From NCBI RefSeq assembly GCF_000320405.1, contig NZ_KB291607.1, positions 86,230-150,229 of the forward strand: a stretch of 64,000 nt of DNA, read 5' to 3'. How positions within the stretch are numbered: position 1 is the first letter of the stretch; each line of letters starts with the position of its first letter. This stretch comes from Clostridium celatum DSM 1785 (lineage in GTDB: Bacteria > Bacillota > Clostridia > Clostridiales > Clostridiaceae). The notes under the pieces were generated by a model, which was not told where the DNA came from, did no database searches, and saw only the letters and a program-made list of their open reading frames with translations. A program made the translations under genes and the position numbers. This document shows positions 36,980 to 46,542 of this stretch, piece by piece.

Positions 36980-39900
36980 TTACTTTCTTTTTTTCAGTCC
37001 TACTGCACCTAATGTTGATATAATTCCACCAATAGTAAGTGCTATAGCTGCTGATTGTCCTCCAGTGTTAGGTAATTCCCCTTTACCTGGTTTGTTATTT
37101 GTTGATCCATTTCCTGAATTGTTTCCACCAGTTGTTGGAGGTACTGGTTTAACATCTTCACTTGGCTTGTTGTCATCTCCTGAATTATTGTCATCACCTG
37201 AATTGTTATCGTCTCCTGGTTTATTATCTTCATCTGGAGTTTCTGTATTTTTAACTAAAGCTTCAATAGCTTCATTTAATTTAACAACTGCATTATTAAC
37301 TTCTTCTTGAGTAGCTTCTTCATTAGCCATTACAGCTTTAGCATCTTTTAATGCATTTTCTAATACTGACCATGTTTCAGTTGTATATTCTTCAGCCTTA
37401 AGCACTTCAGCCTTAGCGATTAATTCTTCTAATTCAGCCTTATTAACTTCTACAACATCTTTCATTGTTGAAGTTCCTATTTCATAAAGTGTTGGAGCTA
37501 CTCCATCCCATGCAACCTTTATTTCAAATACATTCTTAAAGTTAGATGTATCGAAAGAGTTTGTGATAGTTCCTAATGAACCAATTTCAACCCAACCATT
37601 TTCAGTTCTTACTGAAACAACTGCATCTGAAGTAGTTGATGGAGCTTGTATTATAGTAAAGCTAGTTATTTCTGTGTTATCAGAAATTTTGTATACAAGA
37701 CTACCTGTCTTAGGTGCATTTACTTGTGGTTTAAATGCTGTGCTTAATTTACCATCAATTAAGTTAGTTGGTTCAAATTTAGCTTCTGCAGCTGGTCTTA
37801 TATCAAATGTAACATCAGTATCTGAGTACTCTACTGCTAAACTTGTAACATCAAATGTAACTGCATCTTTTGTATTATTAACAATACGAACATAACGTGC
37901 TGCTACTTTATTAGTTGTATTTTCCACAGTTGTCCATTCAACACCATTGATTGATGTTTCTAATGTTAACTTATCATTGTTTGTAATTTCAGCAATAATA
38001 TTTGTTAATTCTCTAATTTTATTTAATTTTATACCAATATATTGACCTTCAGCTAATGTAATACCATTTACATCTGCAAGTGTTGCATTAGATGGTAAAA
38101 TATCTACTTTATTGTCTGCTAATGCTTCAACATTCGTATAAACATTTCTTACAATATGATCTGCATCATCTTTATTTACTGAGAATTCTCTAACTGATAT
38201 CCAGTTATTTAAAATTTCACCTGTTGGTATAGCTCTTACATACTTAGCTGTTACATTTAAGTTGTCTATAACTATTTTTTGAAGATTTGGACCATATGCT
38301 TGATCATTTAAATCTGTCCAATTTTCTCCATCCATAGAGTATTGGAATTTAACATAATTGAATCCATCTCCAGCACCTGGTTCACCATGCTCAAATATTA
38401 TATTATTGATTTCTGTTACTTGACTTAATTCTACAGCAACATAATCACCTTCTCTAGCACTTCCACGTACCCACATACATGATAATCTAGCATTATCACC
38501 ATCTACTATGTTTTGAATATGTCCCCAATATAAGTTAGGTCTCATATTTGTGTAAGGGAAAAGTGTTAATTTAGTTTCATCTGGATTAATTAATTGAGTG
38601 AATTTATCACTGATTAATCTAGATAAATCTTTTGCAAATGGTACTAAACGTTTTGTACCTGGTTCTGGTCTAGTTTGTCCATTATTTATTGCTGGAACTC
38701 TATGAGCTCTTGAAGCAGTATATTCTTCTTCACCTTTAACATAGTATCTCATAGCTTCATCATAGTTTCCTAATTCAAAAGCAACTGCTGAATTTACATA
38801 TGCCATAGTTGACTCAACTACATCTCTTAAAGAATCAACCCAGCCTTTAATTTCACTCTTTAATAATTCATTTTGAGATTTTGTTGCGAAGTTATTAGTA
38901 GCATCTAATATTTCTTGATATTCAGCTAAAACAACTTTGCTATATTCTAAAATTGATTCATTTGCAAATAACTTTCTTGTGAATTCTTCAATTACTGGAC
39001 TTAATTCTTCAGATTCTTCTAAAGTTAATCCATGCCAGTTTGGAGATGGGTCACTCATATGCTTTGCAAATGTGTGTAACTCTTCAGCTGCATCTGGTTC
39101 TATATATTTGAAAGAATCTTCCCAACTCTTATCAACATCAAAATCAGCTCTGTTCCATCCATAGTCAGCAACTGCAAATAAAGCTGTCTTAGAAGCTTGA
39201 GCTTCTTGCATTGGGTTAGTTACAATTCCTTTAAAGTTTGTAACTGTTGGATCTAGCATTTCACCTTTACCCATTAATAATCTCTTGCTGTTAATGTCAT
39301 TAACTGGCCAGTTTAACCACATAAATGCTTGACGGCCTACAGCTTCTTCAAAGAATTCAAAAGTATCTTGAGTTACATAACCCATGATTACGTCACCAGT
39401 CCACATAATATCAATAGTTTCTGGCATTGTTCCAATTGTCTTTAAGTATTCATTATTAACATCTCCGCCAGCAGATTCCTTTGTATATACCTTAGGAACA
39501 AATATTAAGTTATATACATCACCTTTTTCTAATCTCCAAGCTTCTAAATCATTCATTAACTTAACTTGATTTGCAGCTTCACCTTCAGCATCATCTGCAA
39601 GTACACCAAATTGACGTACACCTATGCTATATAATTGTTCAAATTTTGCAATAATCTTTTCTAATTCAGCTTGATAATTTTCTTCTGTTGAGAAGTCCAT
39701 TCCATCTTTTAAGAATGGGTGGATTGTCCATATAAACTTGTTCTTTGTTGCAGATCCAACTTCAACTAGTTCTTCTATTTCAGCTAATTTTTCAGCTGGA
39801 TATGGATCTCTCCATTTAAGACTGTGATACTCATCATCCTTTGGTGCAAATATATAAGCATTCATCTTAAAGTCTCCTCCAAACTCCATTAAGCTCATTC

Positions 39901-40519
39901 TATTTTCATTGCTCCATGGAATACCGTAGTATCCTTCAATAAAGCCTCTCCATTGTCCATCAGAATAATCCTTAATTACTAAGTTTCTGATTTCATTACC
40001 TTCTACTTGCTTAAATATTAACTTTAATGTAGTTATTCCATAGAAAGCAGCATCAGTATCTTTACCTAAAACTGCAACTACATTATCTTTTACTGATAAT
40101 ATATGAGCATCAAAATTTTCAAAATGAGCAGTATCATTTAAATTATTTTCTGTGAAATAATTATCTACAACTCCATTTGAATTGTGTATACCAATTAAAA
40201 AGTTTGTTTTACCTTCTTTTATTTCATTACTTACTTCATGATTAATTCCTTTAATAGATAGCACTTCTAGTAATCTATTAATTGTTGCATCATCTATATT
40301 TTCTTCAACTACAACGTTTACTTCTGTGCCTAAACTTAAATTAGTGTCACCATATTCTACATTTTGAGGTATTGGGTATATTTCATACTCACTGCTTGTA
40401 CCTCTTTCATTTTCTAAAGCATTTGCATTAGATACTAAAACATTAGGTACTAATGTAAATAACATAAGTACTGTCATAATTCTAGACAACCACTTTAGAT
40501 TTTTAGATTTTAGTTTCAT
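36980..40519 (-). CDS. Secreted, LPXTG-anchored GH84 beta-N-acetylglucosaminidase (NagJ/NagH-like)
   Basis: 1179 aa. In order: signal peptide (cleavage near Ala34), a small GH20b-like N-domain, and the GH84 catalytic barrel starting RGFIEGYYGIPWSNENRM with the catalytic pair D309-D310 in FGVLADDAEGEA. These are followed by helical linker regions, an F5/8-type carbohydrate-binding module (VKFQYSMDGENWTDLND), a FIVAR-like helix pair (AKAVMANEEATQEEVNNAV), a Gly/Asn/Asp linker, and the sortase signal LPNTGG with membrane helix and KKRK tail. It removes terminal beta-GlcNAc from mucin or hyaluronan-type host glycans at the cell surface. It is its own transcription unit beside the chitobiose operon. 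Confidence 0.93.
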   Translation of the reverse strand: MKLKSKNLKWLSRIMTVLMLFTLVPNVLVSNANALENERGTSSEYEIYPIPQNVEYGDTNLSLGTEVNVVVEENIDDATINRLLEVLSIKGINHEVSNEIKEGKTNFLIGIHNSNGVVDNYFTENNLNDTAHFENFDAHILSVKDNVVAVLGKDTDAAFYGITTLKLIFKQVEGNEIRNLVIKDYSDGQWRGFIEGYYGIPWSNENRMSLMEFGGDFKMNAYIFAPKDDEYHSLKWRDPYPAEKLAEIEELVEVGSATKNKFIWTIHPFLKDGMDFSTEENYQAELEKIIAKFEQLYSIGVRQFGVLADDAEGEAANQVKLMNDLEAWRLEKGDVYNLIFVPKVYTKESAGGDVNNEYLKTIGTMPETIDIMWTGDVIMGYVTQDTFEFFEEAVGRQAFMWLNWPVNDINSKRLLMGKGEMLDPTVTNFKGIVTNPMQEAQASKTALFAVADYGWNRADFDVDKSWEDSFKYIEPDAAEELHTFAKHMSDPSPNWHGLTLEESEELSPVIEEFTRKLFANESILEYSKVVLAEYQEILDATNNFATKSQNELLKSEIKGWVDSLRDVVESTMAYVNSAVAFELGNYDEAMRYYVKGEEEYTASRAHRVPAINNGQTRPEPGTKRLVPFAKDLSRLISDKFTQLINPDETKLTLFPYTNMRPNLYWGHIQNIVDGDNARLSCMWVRGSAREGDYVAVELSQVTEINNIIFEHGEPGAGDGFNYVKFQYSMDGENWTDLNDQAYGPNLQKIVIDNLNVTAKYVRAIPTGEILNNWISVREFSVNKDDADHIVRNVYTNVEALADNKVDILPSNATLADVNGITLAEGQYIGIKLNKIRELTNIIAEITNNDKLTLETSINGVEWTTVENTTNKVAARYVRIVNNTKDAVTFDVTSLAVEYSDTDVTFDIRPAAEAKFEPTNLIDGKLSTAFKPQVNAPKTGSLVYKISDNTEITSFTIIQAPSTTSDAVVSVRTENGWVEIGSLGTITNSFDTSNFKNVFEIKVAWDGVAPTLYEIGTSTMKDVVEVNKAELEELIAKAEVLKAEEYTTETWSVLENALKDAKAVMANEEATQEEVNNAVVKLNEAIEALVKNTETPDEDNKPGDDNNSGDDNNSGDDNKPSEDVKPVPPTTGGNNSGNGSTNNKPGKGELPNTGGQSAAIALTIGGIISTLGAVGLKKRK

Positions 40520-40840
40520 TTTTTAATTCCCCCTATAAAAGTATTTGATAGTTAAATTTTCACCTAACTATATCATTTAAATCTTATATTTTATCCGATA
40601 TTATTAGGCAAATTTAATTATCAGATTTCTATATTCGACCATTTAAGGTTAACATCACCATAAATTTCAGTAAACTTATTCCAACAAAAAACACAATATT
40701 CTTATATTTTTTAGCAATTTATTTATATTTTCACCAATTTTATTACATTTTTTAGCAATATATAAACACTTAAATATCTATAATTTATATCAAAATAGAC
40801 TATATACGACTATTTTTAATGAATTATTTTCATATTATAA
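40520..40840. promoter_or_regulatory. Upstream region of the GH84 gene
   Basis: About 320 bp, AT-rich, without a gene. A strong GGGGG ribosome binding site precedes the start. No VirR-type box, palindromic operator or confident promoter hexamers were recognised. Confidence 0.35.
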
Positions 40841-40890
40841 AAAAAAGAGCACTAAGTATCATTAATTTCTCTTACTTAGTACTCTTATTT
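40841..40890 (-). terminator. Terminator of the chitobiose PTS operon
   Basis: Complementary arms AAGAGCACTAAGTA and TACTTAGTACTCTT (one mismatch) enclose a 14-nt loop. A-runs on the plus strand give a U-tail to the leftward transcript. It separates the operon from the GH84 gene. Confidence 0.8.
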
Positions 40891-40924
40891 TATTATTTAA
40901 TTTTCATAAATTATGCTCTACAAA

Positions 40925-41251
40925 TTACTTATTTTCTAATTTTGATAATCTTTCATAAATTTCGATAAATTCTTCAGCTAATTGTTGGAAATTCATAGCA
41001 TTCATTAAATGATCTTGAGCATGTATTAATAATACTCCTACTTCCATTTTTTCTCCTGAAGCTTCTTTAGTTATAAGTTGAGTTTGGAAAGCATGTGCTT
41101 TATGCATTTCTTCTCTTGATTTATTTATTAATTCTCTAACATCTTCAAATTTTCCCTCTTTTGCCTTGCTTAAAGCATCAAAAGCTAAACCTTTTGCTTC
41201 TCCTGCATTTGCTATTAGTCCAAATGATATTTCCATTAATTCTTCGTTCAT
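40925..41251 (-). CDS. PTS lactose/cellobiose-family EIIA
   Basis: 108 aa, helical. The phosphorylated His77 lies in VLLIHAQDHLMNAMN, with the metal-binding Asp80 beside it, exactly as in IIA-Lac/ChbA. It receives phosphate from HPr and passes it to the EIIB encoded at 45158. It is the last gene of the leftward operon B-C-GH4-ChbG-A, 12 bp after the deacetylase. Confidence 0.92.
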   Translation of the reverse strand: MNEELMEISFGLIANAGEAKGLAFDALSKAKEGKFEDVRELINKSREEMHKAHAFQTQLITKEASGEKMEVGVLLIHAQDHLMNAMNFQQLAEEFIEIYERLSKLENK

Positions 41252-41263
41252 ATTAATCTCCCC

Positions 41264-41998
41264 CTAAATATTGCTATAATTAGTAATCTCAAAGTTATTT
41301 TCTAGTAAAACTTCCTGAACCTTTTTAGATGTTAAAATACTATATTCTTTAATTCTTTCCATTGCATATGATGTTGAATTTACTAAATATTCATCTACAA
41401 ATGCAGGATGACACATAATATCTATTACATCGTAATTCTTTAATTCTTCTATATGCTTTTCAAAATAGTCATCAGCTACATTTCCACTATAAAAACTTTC
41501 TGTCATTGGAATTATCTTATCATATTCAATATTATCTTCAAATCCACCTCTTATAGGTAGTTTGTATTTTTCTAATACTCTTTCTATAACTGGCTTTAAG
41601 CTTGATAATGTGTGAACATGATGATGTGAATCTAGGTGATCTACCTTAATTCCACTTTCAATTACCTTATCTATTTGAGCGCAAAATTCTTCATATATTT
41701 CATTTAAATCAAATTTTTCTTCTACAAGTTCATTTGTAATTCTTCTATAGAAGTTTCCATTTTCATCTACTATTGTTTTATGAGTACTTAATACAGGCTT
41801 ATTTAAGCTTAAAGTCATGTGTACACCACAACCCAATCCTGGATTCTCCTTTAATATGCTAACAGCATGATCAAATGCAGGCATACCAACCATTATTGTT
41901 GTTGATCTTACTATTCCATTTTTATAAGCTGATAATATTCCATAGTTAACAGCTTCACTTAACCCAATATCATCTGCATTTACTATTAACTTAGTCAT
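41264..41998 (-). CDS. chbG: ChbG/YdjC-type carbohydrate deacetylase
   Basis: 244 aa. The YdjC fold signature is clear: LIVNADDIGLSEAVNYGI (metal Asp), GVHMTLSLNKPVL, and DHLDSHHHVHTL with metal-binding histidines. ChbG removes one acetyl group from diacetylchitobiose-6-phosphate, which E. coli needs before its GH4 enzyme can act. Its place directly after the GH4 gene and before EIIA in a PTS operon supports the same role here. Confidence 0.9.
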   Translation of the reverse strand: MTKLIVNADDIGLSEAVNYGILSAYKNGIVRSTTIMVGMPAFDHAVSILKENPGLGCGVHMTLSLNKPVLSTHKTIVDENGNFYRRITNELVEEKFDLNEIYEEFCAQIDKVIESGIKVDHLDSHHHVHTLSSLKPVIERVLEKYKLPIRGGFEDNIEYDKIIPMTESFYSGNVADDYFEKHIEELKNYDVIDIMCHPAFVDEYLVNSTSYAMERIKEYSILTSKKVQEVLLENNFEITNYSNI

Positions 41999-42040
41999 GT
42001 TAACACCCCTTGGATAATTAATTGATACTTCTTGACTTAT

Positions 42041-42070
42041 AGTTAGTAGTTTAAATCTAAACTACTAACT
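42041..42070. repeat. Perfect intergenic hairpin of the AGTTAGTAG type
   Basis: AGTTAGTAGTTTA and TAAACTACTAACT, 13 bp with a 4-nt loop, between the GH4 and chbG genes. It could be an mRNA stabiliser or processing site. Related arms occur at 45038, 49044 and 57124. Confidence 0.6.
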
Positions 42071-42075
42071 GTAAA

Positions 42076-43398
42076 CTATTTATTAAATTGTGGTAAATAA
42101 TCTTTGTGTGCTTCTAGCATTTCATCTAAAATAGTTTTTGCTAAGTCATCTGAAGGTATTAATGGATTAATACATAATGCTTGTAATGCTGCATTATAAT
42201 CTCCATCTACAGCTGCCTTTGCTGCTAATATTTCAAATGCTTTTATTTCAGAAACTAATCCACTAACTGCAACTGGTAAGTACCCTACTGCTAGTGGTTT
42301 TGGTCCTTCTTTAGTAATAACACAACTCATTTCTGCTGCTGAATCTTCTCTGAAATCTCTTATAGCTCCATTATTTAATGTATTTACAACTTGTACATCC
42401 TTTTTATCATTATAAATTGAATTAATTAAATTACAAGCTGCATCACTATAATAAGCTCCACCTCTTTTTTCTAATTGTGGTGGTTTAACTGCTAAGTTTT
42501 CATCTTTATATAATTCAAATAAATCGTCTTCTAAAGCTTTTACTGTTTCTCCTCTAGTTTTACCATCTTTGAAACCTTCTAACTCTTCTTCTAACATTTC
42601 TTTATGCTTATAGTAATATTTATGATATGGGCATGGTATTACCCCTAATGCTCTAACAAAATCAGCATTTAGTGGAATATCCTTTATATTTTGCATTGTT
42701 AGTGATGAAGTAACAAATTTTTCAATTGCTTCTTTAGTTATATCTTTTCCATCTACTCTTACATTTAATGCATAAACCATATGGTTAAGACCTGCAAAGT
42801 CCATTTCAACTCTATCTTTTTCAATTCCTAATATGTCTGCCATACCATTTTTAACTCCAATTGGAACATTACATAATCCAATATATCTTCTGAAGTTAGT
42901 GTATTTAAATACAGCTTCTGATATTACCCCTGTTGGATTTGTAAAGTTTACAAGCCAAGCATTAGGACAAAGTTCTTCAATATCTTTTATTATGTCTAAT
43001 ACTACTGGAACTGTTCTAAGTGCTTTAAATAATCCACCTGCTCCATTAGTCTCTTGTCCTATAACACCATGTGATAATGGAATTCTTTCATCTTTAATTC
43101 TTGCATCTAATAATCCAACTCTTAATTGAGTAGTTACAAAGTCTGCATCCTTTAAAGCTTCTCTTCTATCTAAAGTTAGATGAATTTCCATGTCTACTCC
43201 TGCTTTTTTAACCATTCTTTTAGCAAGATTTCCTACGATTTCTAACTTATGTTTACCTTCTTCTATATCAACTAACCATAATTCTCTAACTGGTAATTCC
43301 TTATGTCTTTTTATGAAACCTTCTACTAATTCCGGAGTATAACTTGATCCTCCACCTATTGTAACTATTTTAATTCCTTTTTTCATATTCTCCACCAT
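42076..43398 (-). CDS. GH4 6-phospho-beta-glucosidase (CelF/ChbF-like)
   Basis: 440 aa (or 436 from an ATG at 43386). GH4 hallmarks are the N-terminal NAD site KIVTIGGGSSYTPELVEGF, NFTNPTGVISEAV, the Mn2+-ligating cysteine block LCNVPIG and FAGLNHMVYAL. GH4 enzymes cleave phosphorylated disaccharides by an NAD+/Mn2+-dependent redox-elimination mechanism. With chbG and a cellobiose-type PTS next door, the likely substrate is deacetylated chitobiose-6-phosphate; cellobiose-6-phosphate is the alternative. Confidence 0.92.
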   Translation of the reverse strand: MVENMKKGIKIVTIGGGSSYTPELVEGFIKRHKELPVRELWLVDIEEGKHKLEIVGNLAKRMVKKAGVDMEIHLTLDRREALKDADFVTTQLRVGLLDARIKDERIPLSHGVIGQETNGAGGLFKALRTVPVVLDIIKDIEELCPNAWLVNFTNPTGVISEAVFKYTNFRRYIGLCNVPIGVKNGMADILGIEKDRVEMDFAGLNHMVYALNVRVDGKDITKEAIEKFVTSSLTMQNIKDIPLNADFVRALGVIPCPYHKYYYKHKEMLEEELEGFKDGKTRGETVKALEDDLFELYKDENLAVKPPQLEKRGGAYYSDAACNLINSIYNDKKDVQVVNTLNNGAIRDFREDSAAEMSCVITKEGPKPLAVGYLPVAVSGLVSEIKAFEILAAKAAVDGDYNAALQALCINPLIPSDDLAKTILDEMLEAHKDYLPQFNK

Positions 43399-43552
43399 CC
43401 TAACATTTATATTTATAAAATTGCTAAAATTAATCTGTATATATTCACCTTTATTTTAATAGTATTTATTTTTATAATCTTATTTAAGATAGCATTTTAT
43501 ATGCTGATTTTTACTCACTTTATAAATGAATATAAAACAAAATATAAAATGT

Positions 43553-43623
43553 TAGGAGTTTTGAGTTTGGGATAAGGTCAACATTTGTGTAGACCCTATT
43601 TTTCCATTAACTCCAAACTCCTA
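43553..43623 (-). terminator. Intra-operon hairpin between EIIC and GH4 genes
   Basis: TAGGAGTTTTGAGTTTGG (43553-43570) faces TAACTCCAAACTCCTA (43608-43623), with inner AGGTC/GACCCT pairing. Probably a partial terminator or processing hairpin, since the operon continues. Confidence 0.6.
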
Positions 43624-43642
43624 TATTTATTTTTTATGTTAA

Positions 43643-44965
43643 TTAAGCTGCTTGATCTATTCCCATTTTTTTAGCATCCATTTTTTCTGCCATAACTACG
43701 AATGGTAAGTATATTAATATTGAAACTGCTATATTAACTATACATAAAGCTGCTCCTGACCAATGTCCTGTTGCCATGAATCCACCAAGTATTGGAGGTG
43801 TAGTCCAAGGCATATTTGCCATTATTACTGGATGAACTAATCCAAGTGAAATTGATAAATATGATATTATAGTTGTAACAATTGGTGCTATTACAAACGG
43901 TATTCCGAATATAGGATTTAATACGATTGGTAATCCAAATATTACTGGTTCACTAATATTGAATATTGATGGTGCTAATCCTAATGCAAGCATATCTCTT
44001 CTTCTCTTACCTGCAATTGCTATAGCAATTAATAATCCAATTATTACTCCTGATCCTCCCATAAATATGAAAGCATCAAAGAATGGCCCTGCTAATACAT
44101 GTAATTGATCTAATGGAGCCCCATTTTGAATCATTTCTGCATTTTGTGCTCCTAAGTTAGTAAACATTGTCCCTGTGAAAGGTAATGCAATATTTGCACC
44201 ATGTAAGCCAACAAACCATAATCCATGAATAAAGAATGCTATTAATATAGCTGATGGTAATGTATCTGTTATATTACTTAATGGAATTCCTAAGTATTTG
44301 TTTATTAAATCTGTTAAGAATTGTCCATCTGCTACTACTCTTATTAATAAACCGGCTATTGCAAATATAACTACTGTTAACATACCTGGAAGTAATTTTG
44401 CAAATGATCTTGAAACTGCTGGTGGAACACCTTCTGTCATTTTAACTACTAATTGTTTTACCTTACCTAATCTTATGAATACTTCTGTTGATAAAATCCC
44501 AATTATAATAGCTGTAAACAATGCACCTGTTCCTAAATATGCAACTCCTATTAGTCCCCAAGCTTCAACGTTCGAAGCTCCTTCAACTGCAATACTTGCA
44601 ACTTGTGGAATTAAAAGAACAAATATTGATGTTGCTATCATTGATGCTTGAAGACCATTTTCTTCATAAGATTTAGCAAGATTGTATGAAACACCTATTA
44701 CTAAAAGTAATGTCATAATAGCCAGTGTCCCAAACCATATATCACCATTTAATTCTTTAATTTTTTGTCCAAAAGTATTTTCTGCTAAAAAACTGTTAAG
44801 CGCCTTAATTGGTGCGTTGTTTATAAGTGTTGCTAATGAACCTATTATTGTTAACGGTATCATTGCGACGAAAGCATCCCTTACAGCAACTAAGTGTCTT
44901 TGAGCTCCTAACTTTGCTGCATATGGAGAGATGTATTTATCCATAAAAGCCATAAACTTTTCCAT
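43643..44965 (-). CDS. PTS cellobiose/chitobiose-family EIIC permease
   Basis: 440 aa with about ten membrane segments. Conserved segments of the IIC-Lac/Cel family are KLGAQRHLVAVRDAFVAMIP, GLHGANIALPFTGTM, the HVLAGPFFDAFIFMGGSG block, and NISEPVIFGLPIVLNPIFGIPF with the conserved substrate-binding Glu. It translocates and phosphorylates a beta-linked disaccharide together with EIIB and EIIA. An operator-like palindrome lies about 86 bp upstream. Confidence 0.93.
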   Translation of the reverse strand: MEKFMAFMDKYISPYAAKLGAQRHLVAVRDAFVAMIPLTIIGSLATLINNAPIKALNSFLAENTFGQKIKELNGDIWFGTLAIMTLLLVIGVSYNLAKSYEENGLQASMIATSIFVLLIPQVASIAVEGASNVEAWGLIGVAYLGTGALFTAIIIGILSTEVFIRLGKVKQLVVKMTEGVPPAVSRSFAKLLPGMLTVVIFAIAGLLIRVVADGQFLTDLINKYLGIPLSNITDTLPSAILIAFFIHGLWFVGLHGANIALPFTGTMFTNLGAQNAEMIQNGAPLDQLHVLAGPFFDAFIFMGGSGVIIGLLIAIAIAGKRRRDMLALGLAPSIFNISEPVIFGLPIVLNPIFGIPFVIAPIVTTIISYLSISLGLVHPVIMANMPWTTPPILGGFMATGHWSGAALCIVNIAVSILIYLPFVVMAEKMDAKKMGIDQAA

Positions 44966-45037
44966 TGTATCTTCCCCCTATTATGTTAAATAATCATTTA
45001 ATTGATATTTATTTTTTAATCTATACATTTTTGCTTT

Positions 45038-45105
45038 ACTAAGAGTTAAGAATGTCTATACATTTAATAAACTTTCTAAAATAAAAGCACTTCTTAACTC
45101 TTAGT
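45038..45105 (-). repeat. 15-bp hairpin between EIIB and EIIC genes enclosing an operator
   Basis: ACTAAGAGTTAAGAA (45038-45052) and TTCTTAACTCTTAGT (45091-45105) are perfectly complementary. The 38-nt loop contains most of the GntR-type palindrome at 45051-45066. The hairpin and the operator share bases. Confidence 0.65.
45051..45066. promoter_or_regulatory. Putative GntR-type operator (EIIC upstream)
   Basis: AATGTCTATACATTTA. It shares the AATGTnTAnACATT core with sites at 45512, 45534, 46701 and 46727, all around the regulator and PTS genes. Confidence 0.6.
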
Positions 45106-45157
45106 TATTATTCTAATATCTCAACTTAATTTCTACCCATTAAATTATTCTAAAATA

Positions 45158-45463
45158 TTAAGCTTTTAATTCTAATGCTCTATCTAAAACTGCCTTTCCA
45201 TCACATATTCCATAATGTATCATGTTTATAACTTCTACTGAAATTCCGTGTGGTTCTGCTAAAGTCTTAGCTTTATTAAGTACATATCTAACTTGTGGTC
45301 CTAATAATAAAACATCACATTTGTCAATTTCATTTGCTAAATTCACTTCTGAAATAGCCCAAATTTCAGCTTCTATTCCTTTTTCTTTTGCAGCATCCTG
45401 CATTTTTGTAACTAATAAACTTGTTGACATACCTGCTGAGCAAGCTAACATAATTTTTATCAT
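45158..45463 (-). CDS. PTS cellobiose/chitobiose-family EIIB
   Basis: 101 aa. The phosphocysteine is Cys8 in IMLACSAGMSTSLLVTKMQ, the diagnostic IIB-Lac/Cel loop. KCDVLLLGPQVRYVL follows, as in CelA/ChbB. It is the first gene of the operon; the start ATG has GGAGG upstream. It passes phosphate from EIIA to the sugar at EIIC. Confidence 0.93.
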   Translation of the reverse strand: MIKIMLACSAGMSTSLLVTKMQDAAKEKGIEAEIWAISEVNLANEIDKCDVLLLGPQVRYVLNKAKTLAEPHGISVEVINMIHYGICDGKAVLDRALELKA

Positions 45464-45511
45464 AATTTATACCTCCAAACATTTATTTAACTTGTGTATT
45501 CGTTTTCCTAG

Positions 45512-45549
45512 CTTATGTATACATAAGTATATCAATTGTATAGACATTT
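45512..45549. promoter_or_regulatory. Two putative GntR-type operators upstream of the EIIB gene
   Basis: A perfect 16-bp palindrome CTTATGTATACATAAG (45512-45527) and, 6 bp on, AATTGTATAGACATTT (45534-45549), which is an inverted version of the same core. They lie 50-85 bp upstream of the operon's first start codon, where a repressor would cover the promoter. Confidence 0.7.
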
Positions 45550-45772
45550 CAAGTAGTTTTTTAAAAAAAATTTAAACATTTTCATTAAATTCTTTTTTCA
45601 CTCTAAAACTCTCAGTATTATATAGAGCAAAATGTATATTTAAATACCTAATTAAATATATAGAAATTACACACTTTATCAGTATTTAATACTAATCTTT
45701 TACTTTCATTTTTCTCATCTTTATTAGTCTTATGCAAATTAATTACCTTTAAACATTTAATTATTTACAAGT

Positions 45773-45810
45773 AAAAAAGCCAGAAAGATGATTATCATTT
45801 TCTGGCTTTA
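45773..45810 (-). terminator. Terminator of the GntR regulator gene
   Basis: AAAGCCAGAAA (45776-45786) pairs with TTTTCTGGCTTT (45798-45809). A-run on the plus strand gives a U-tail for the leftward transcript. Confidence 0.85.
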
Positions 45811-45837
45811 ATATTAGTAGTTGGTTTATTTTAAATT

Positions 45838-46542
45838 TTAATAATTTTCTGCTACTGCATTTAATGTTAACTTATATCCATAATGATATGTGTGTGAATA
45901 TTCAAATGCCTCTCCAGTTGTTAAAATACCAACTTGTTCTATATGAAGAATTGGAGCTTCATATTCTAATTCTAGTAATTCCATTAACTCTTCATTAGCA
46001 ATTACAGCTTCAACTACACGCTGTGCTGTAGATATTTTAAATCCACATTCATTTATATATTTATATAAAGAATTACAATTATCTCTCTTTAAATTTGGAA
46101 ACATTTTTACTGGCATATAAGTTATCATATAAGATACAGGCTCTTTCTCTGCATATCTTACTCTTTTAACTTCCCACACGTTTTCACTTAACTCTAATCC
46201 TAGCTTATCTTTTATATAGTGATCTGCTTCAATTATTCCAAAACTAACAAGCTTAGTTGTTATTTCATATCCCTTATTAGACATTTCATTTGTATAACTT
46301 TCAACAGCACCAATATTATCAGAAATTCTATTTCCTAATACAATGCTTCCAATACCCCTTTTTCTTGTAATATATCCTTCTTTAACTAAATTGTTAAAAG
46401 CCGATCTTACTGTCATTCTAGTCACATTAAATTCTTCAGTTAATTGATTTTCAGAAGGTAAAAGTTCTCCTGGTTTTATCTTCCCTGAATCTATTAACTC
46501 CTTTAGATATTTTTCAATTTTTATATAAATCGGTTCCTTCAT
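45838..46542 (-). CDS. GntR-family regulator with UTRA effector domain
   Basis: 234 aa. The N-terminal winged helix has PIYIKIEKYLKELIDSGKIK, LPSENQLTEEFNVTRMTVR and GYITRKRGIGSIV, typical of the HutC subfamily. The UTRA domain follows (YAEKEPVSYMITYMP; ILHIEQVGILTTGEAFEYSH) and usually binds a phosphosugar. Operator-like palindromes occur upstream of itself and of the PTS genes, so it is probably the autoregulated repressor of the chitobiose operon, replacing the AraC-type ChbR of E. coli. Confidence 0.88.
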   Translation of the reverse strand: MKEPIYIKIEKYLKELIDSGKIKPGELLPSENQLTEEFNVTRMTVRSAFNNLVKEGYITRKRGIGSIVLGNRISDNIGAVESYTNEMSNKGYEITTKLVSFGIIEADHYIKDKLGLELSENVWEVKRVRYAEKEPVSYMITYMPVKMFPNLKRDNCNSLYKYINECGFKISTAQRVVEAVIANEELMELLELEYEAPILHIEQVGILTTGEAFEYSHTYHYGYKLTLNAVAENY

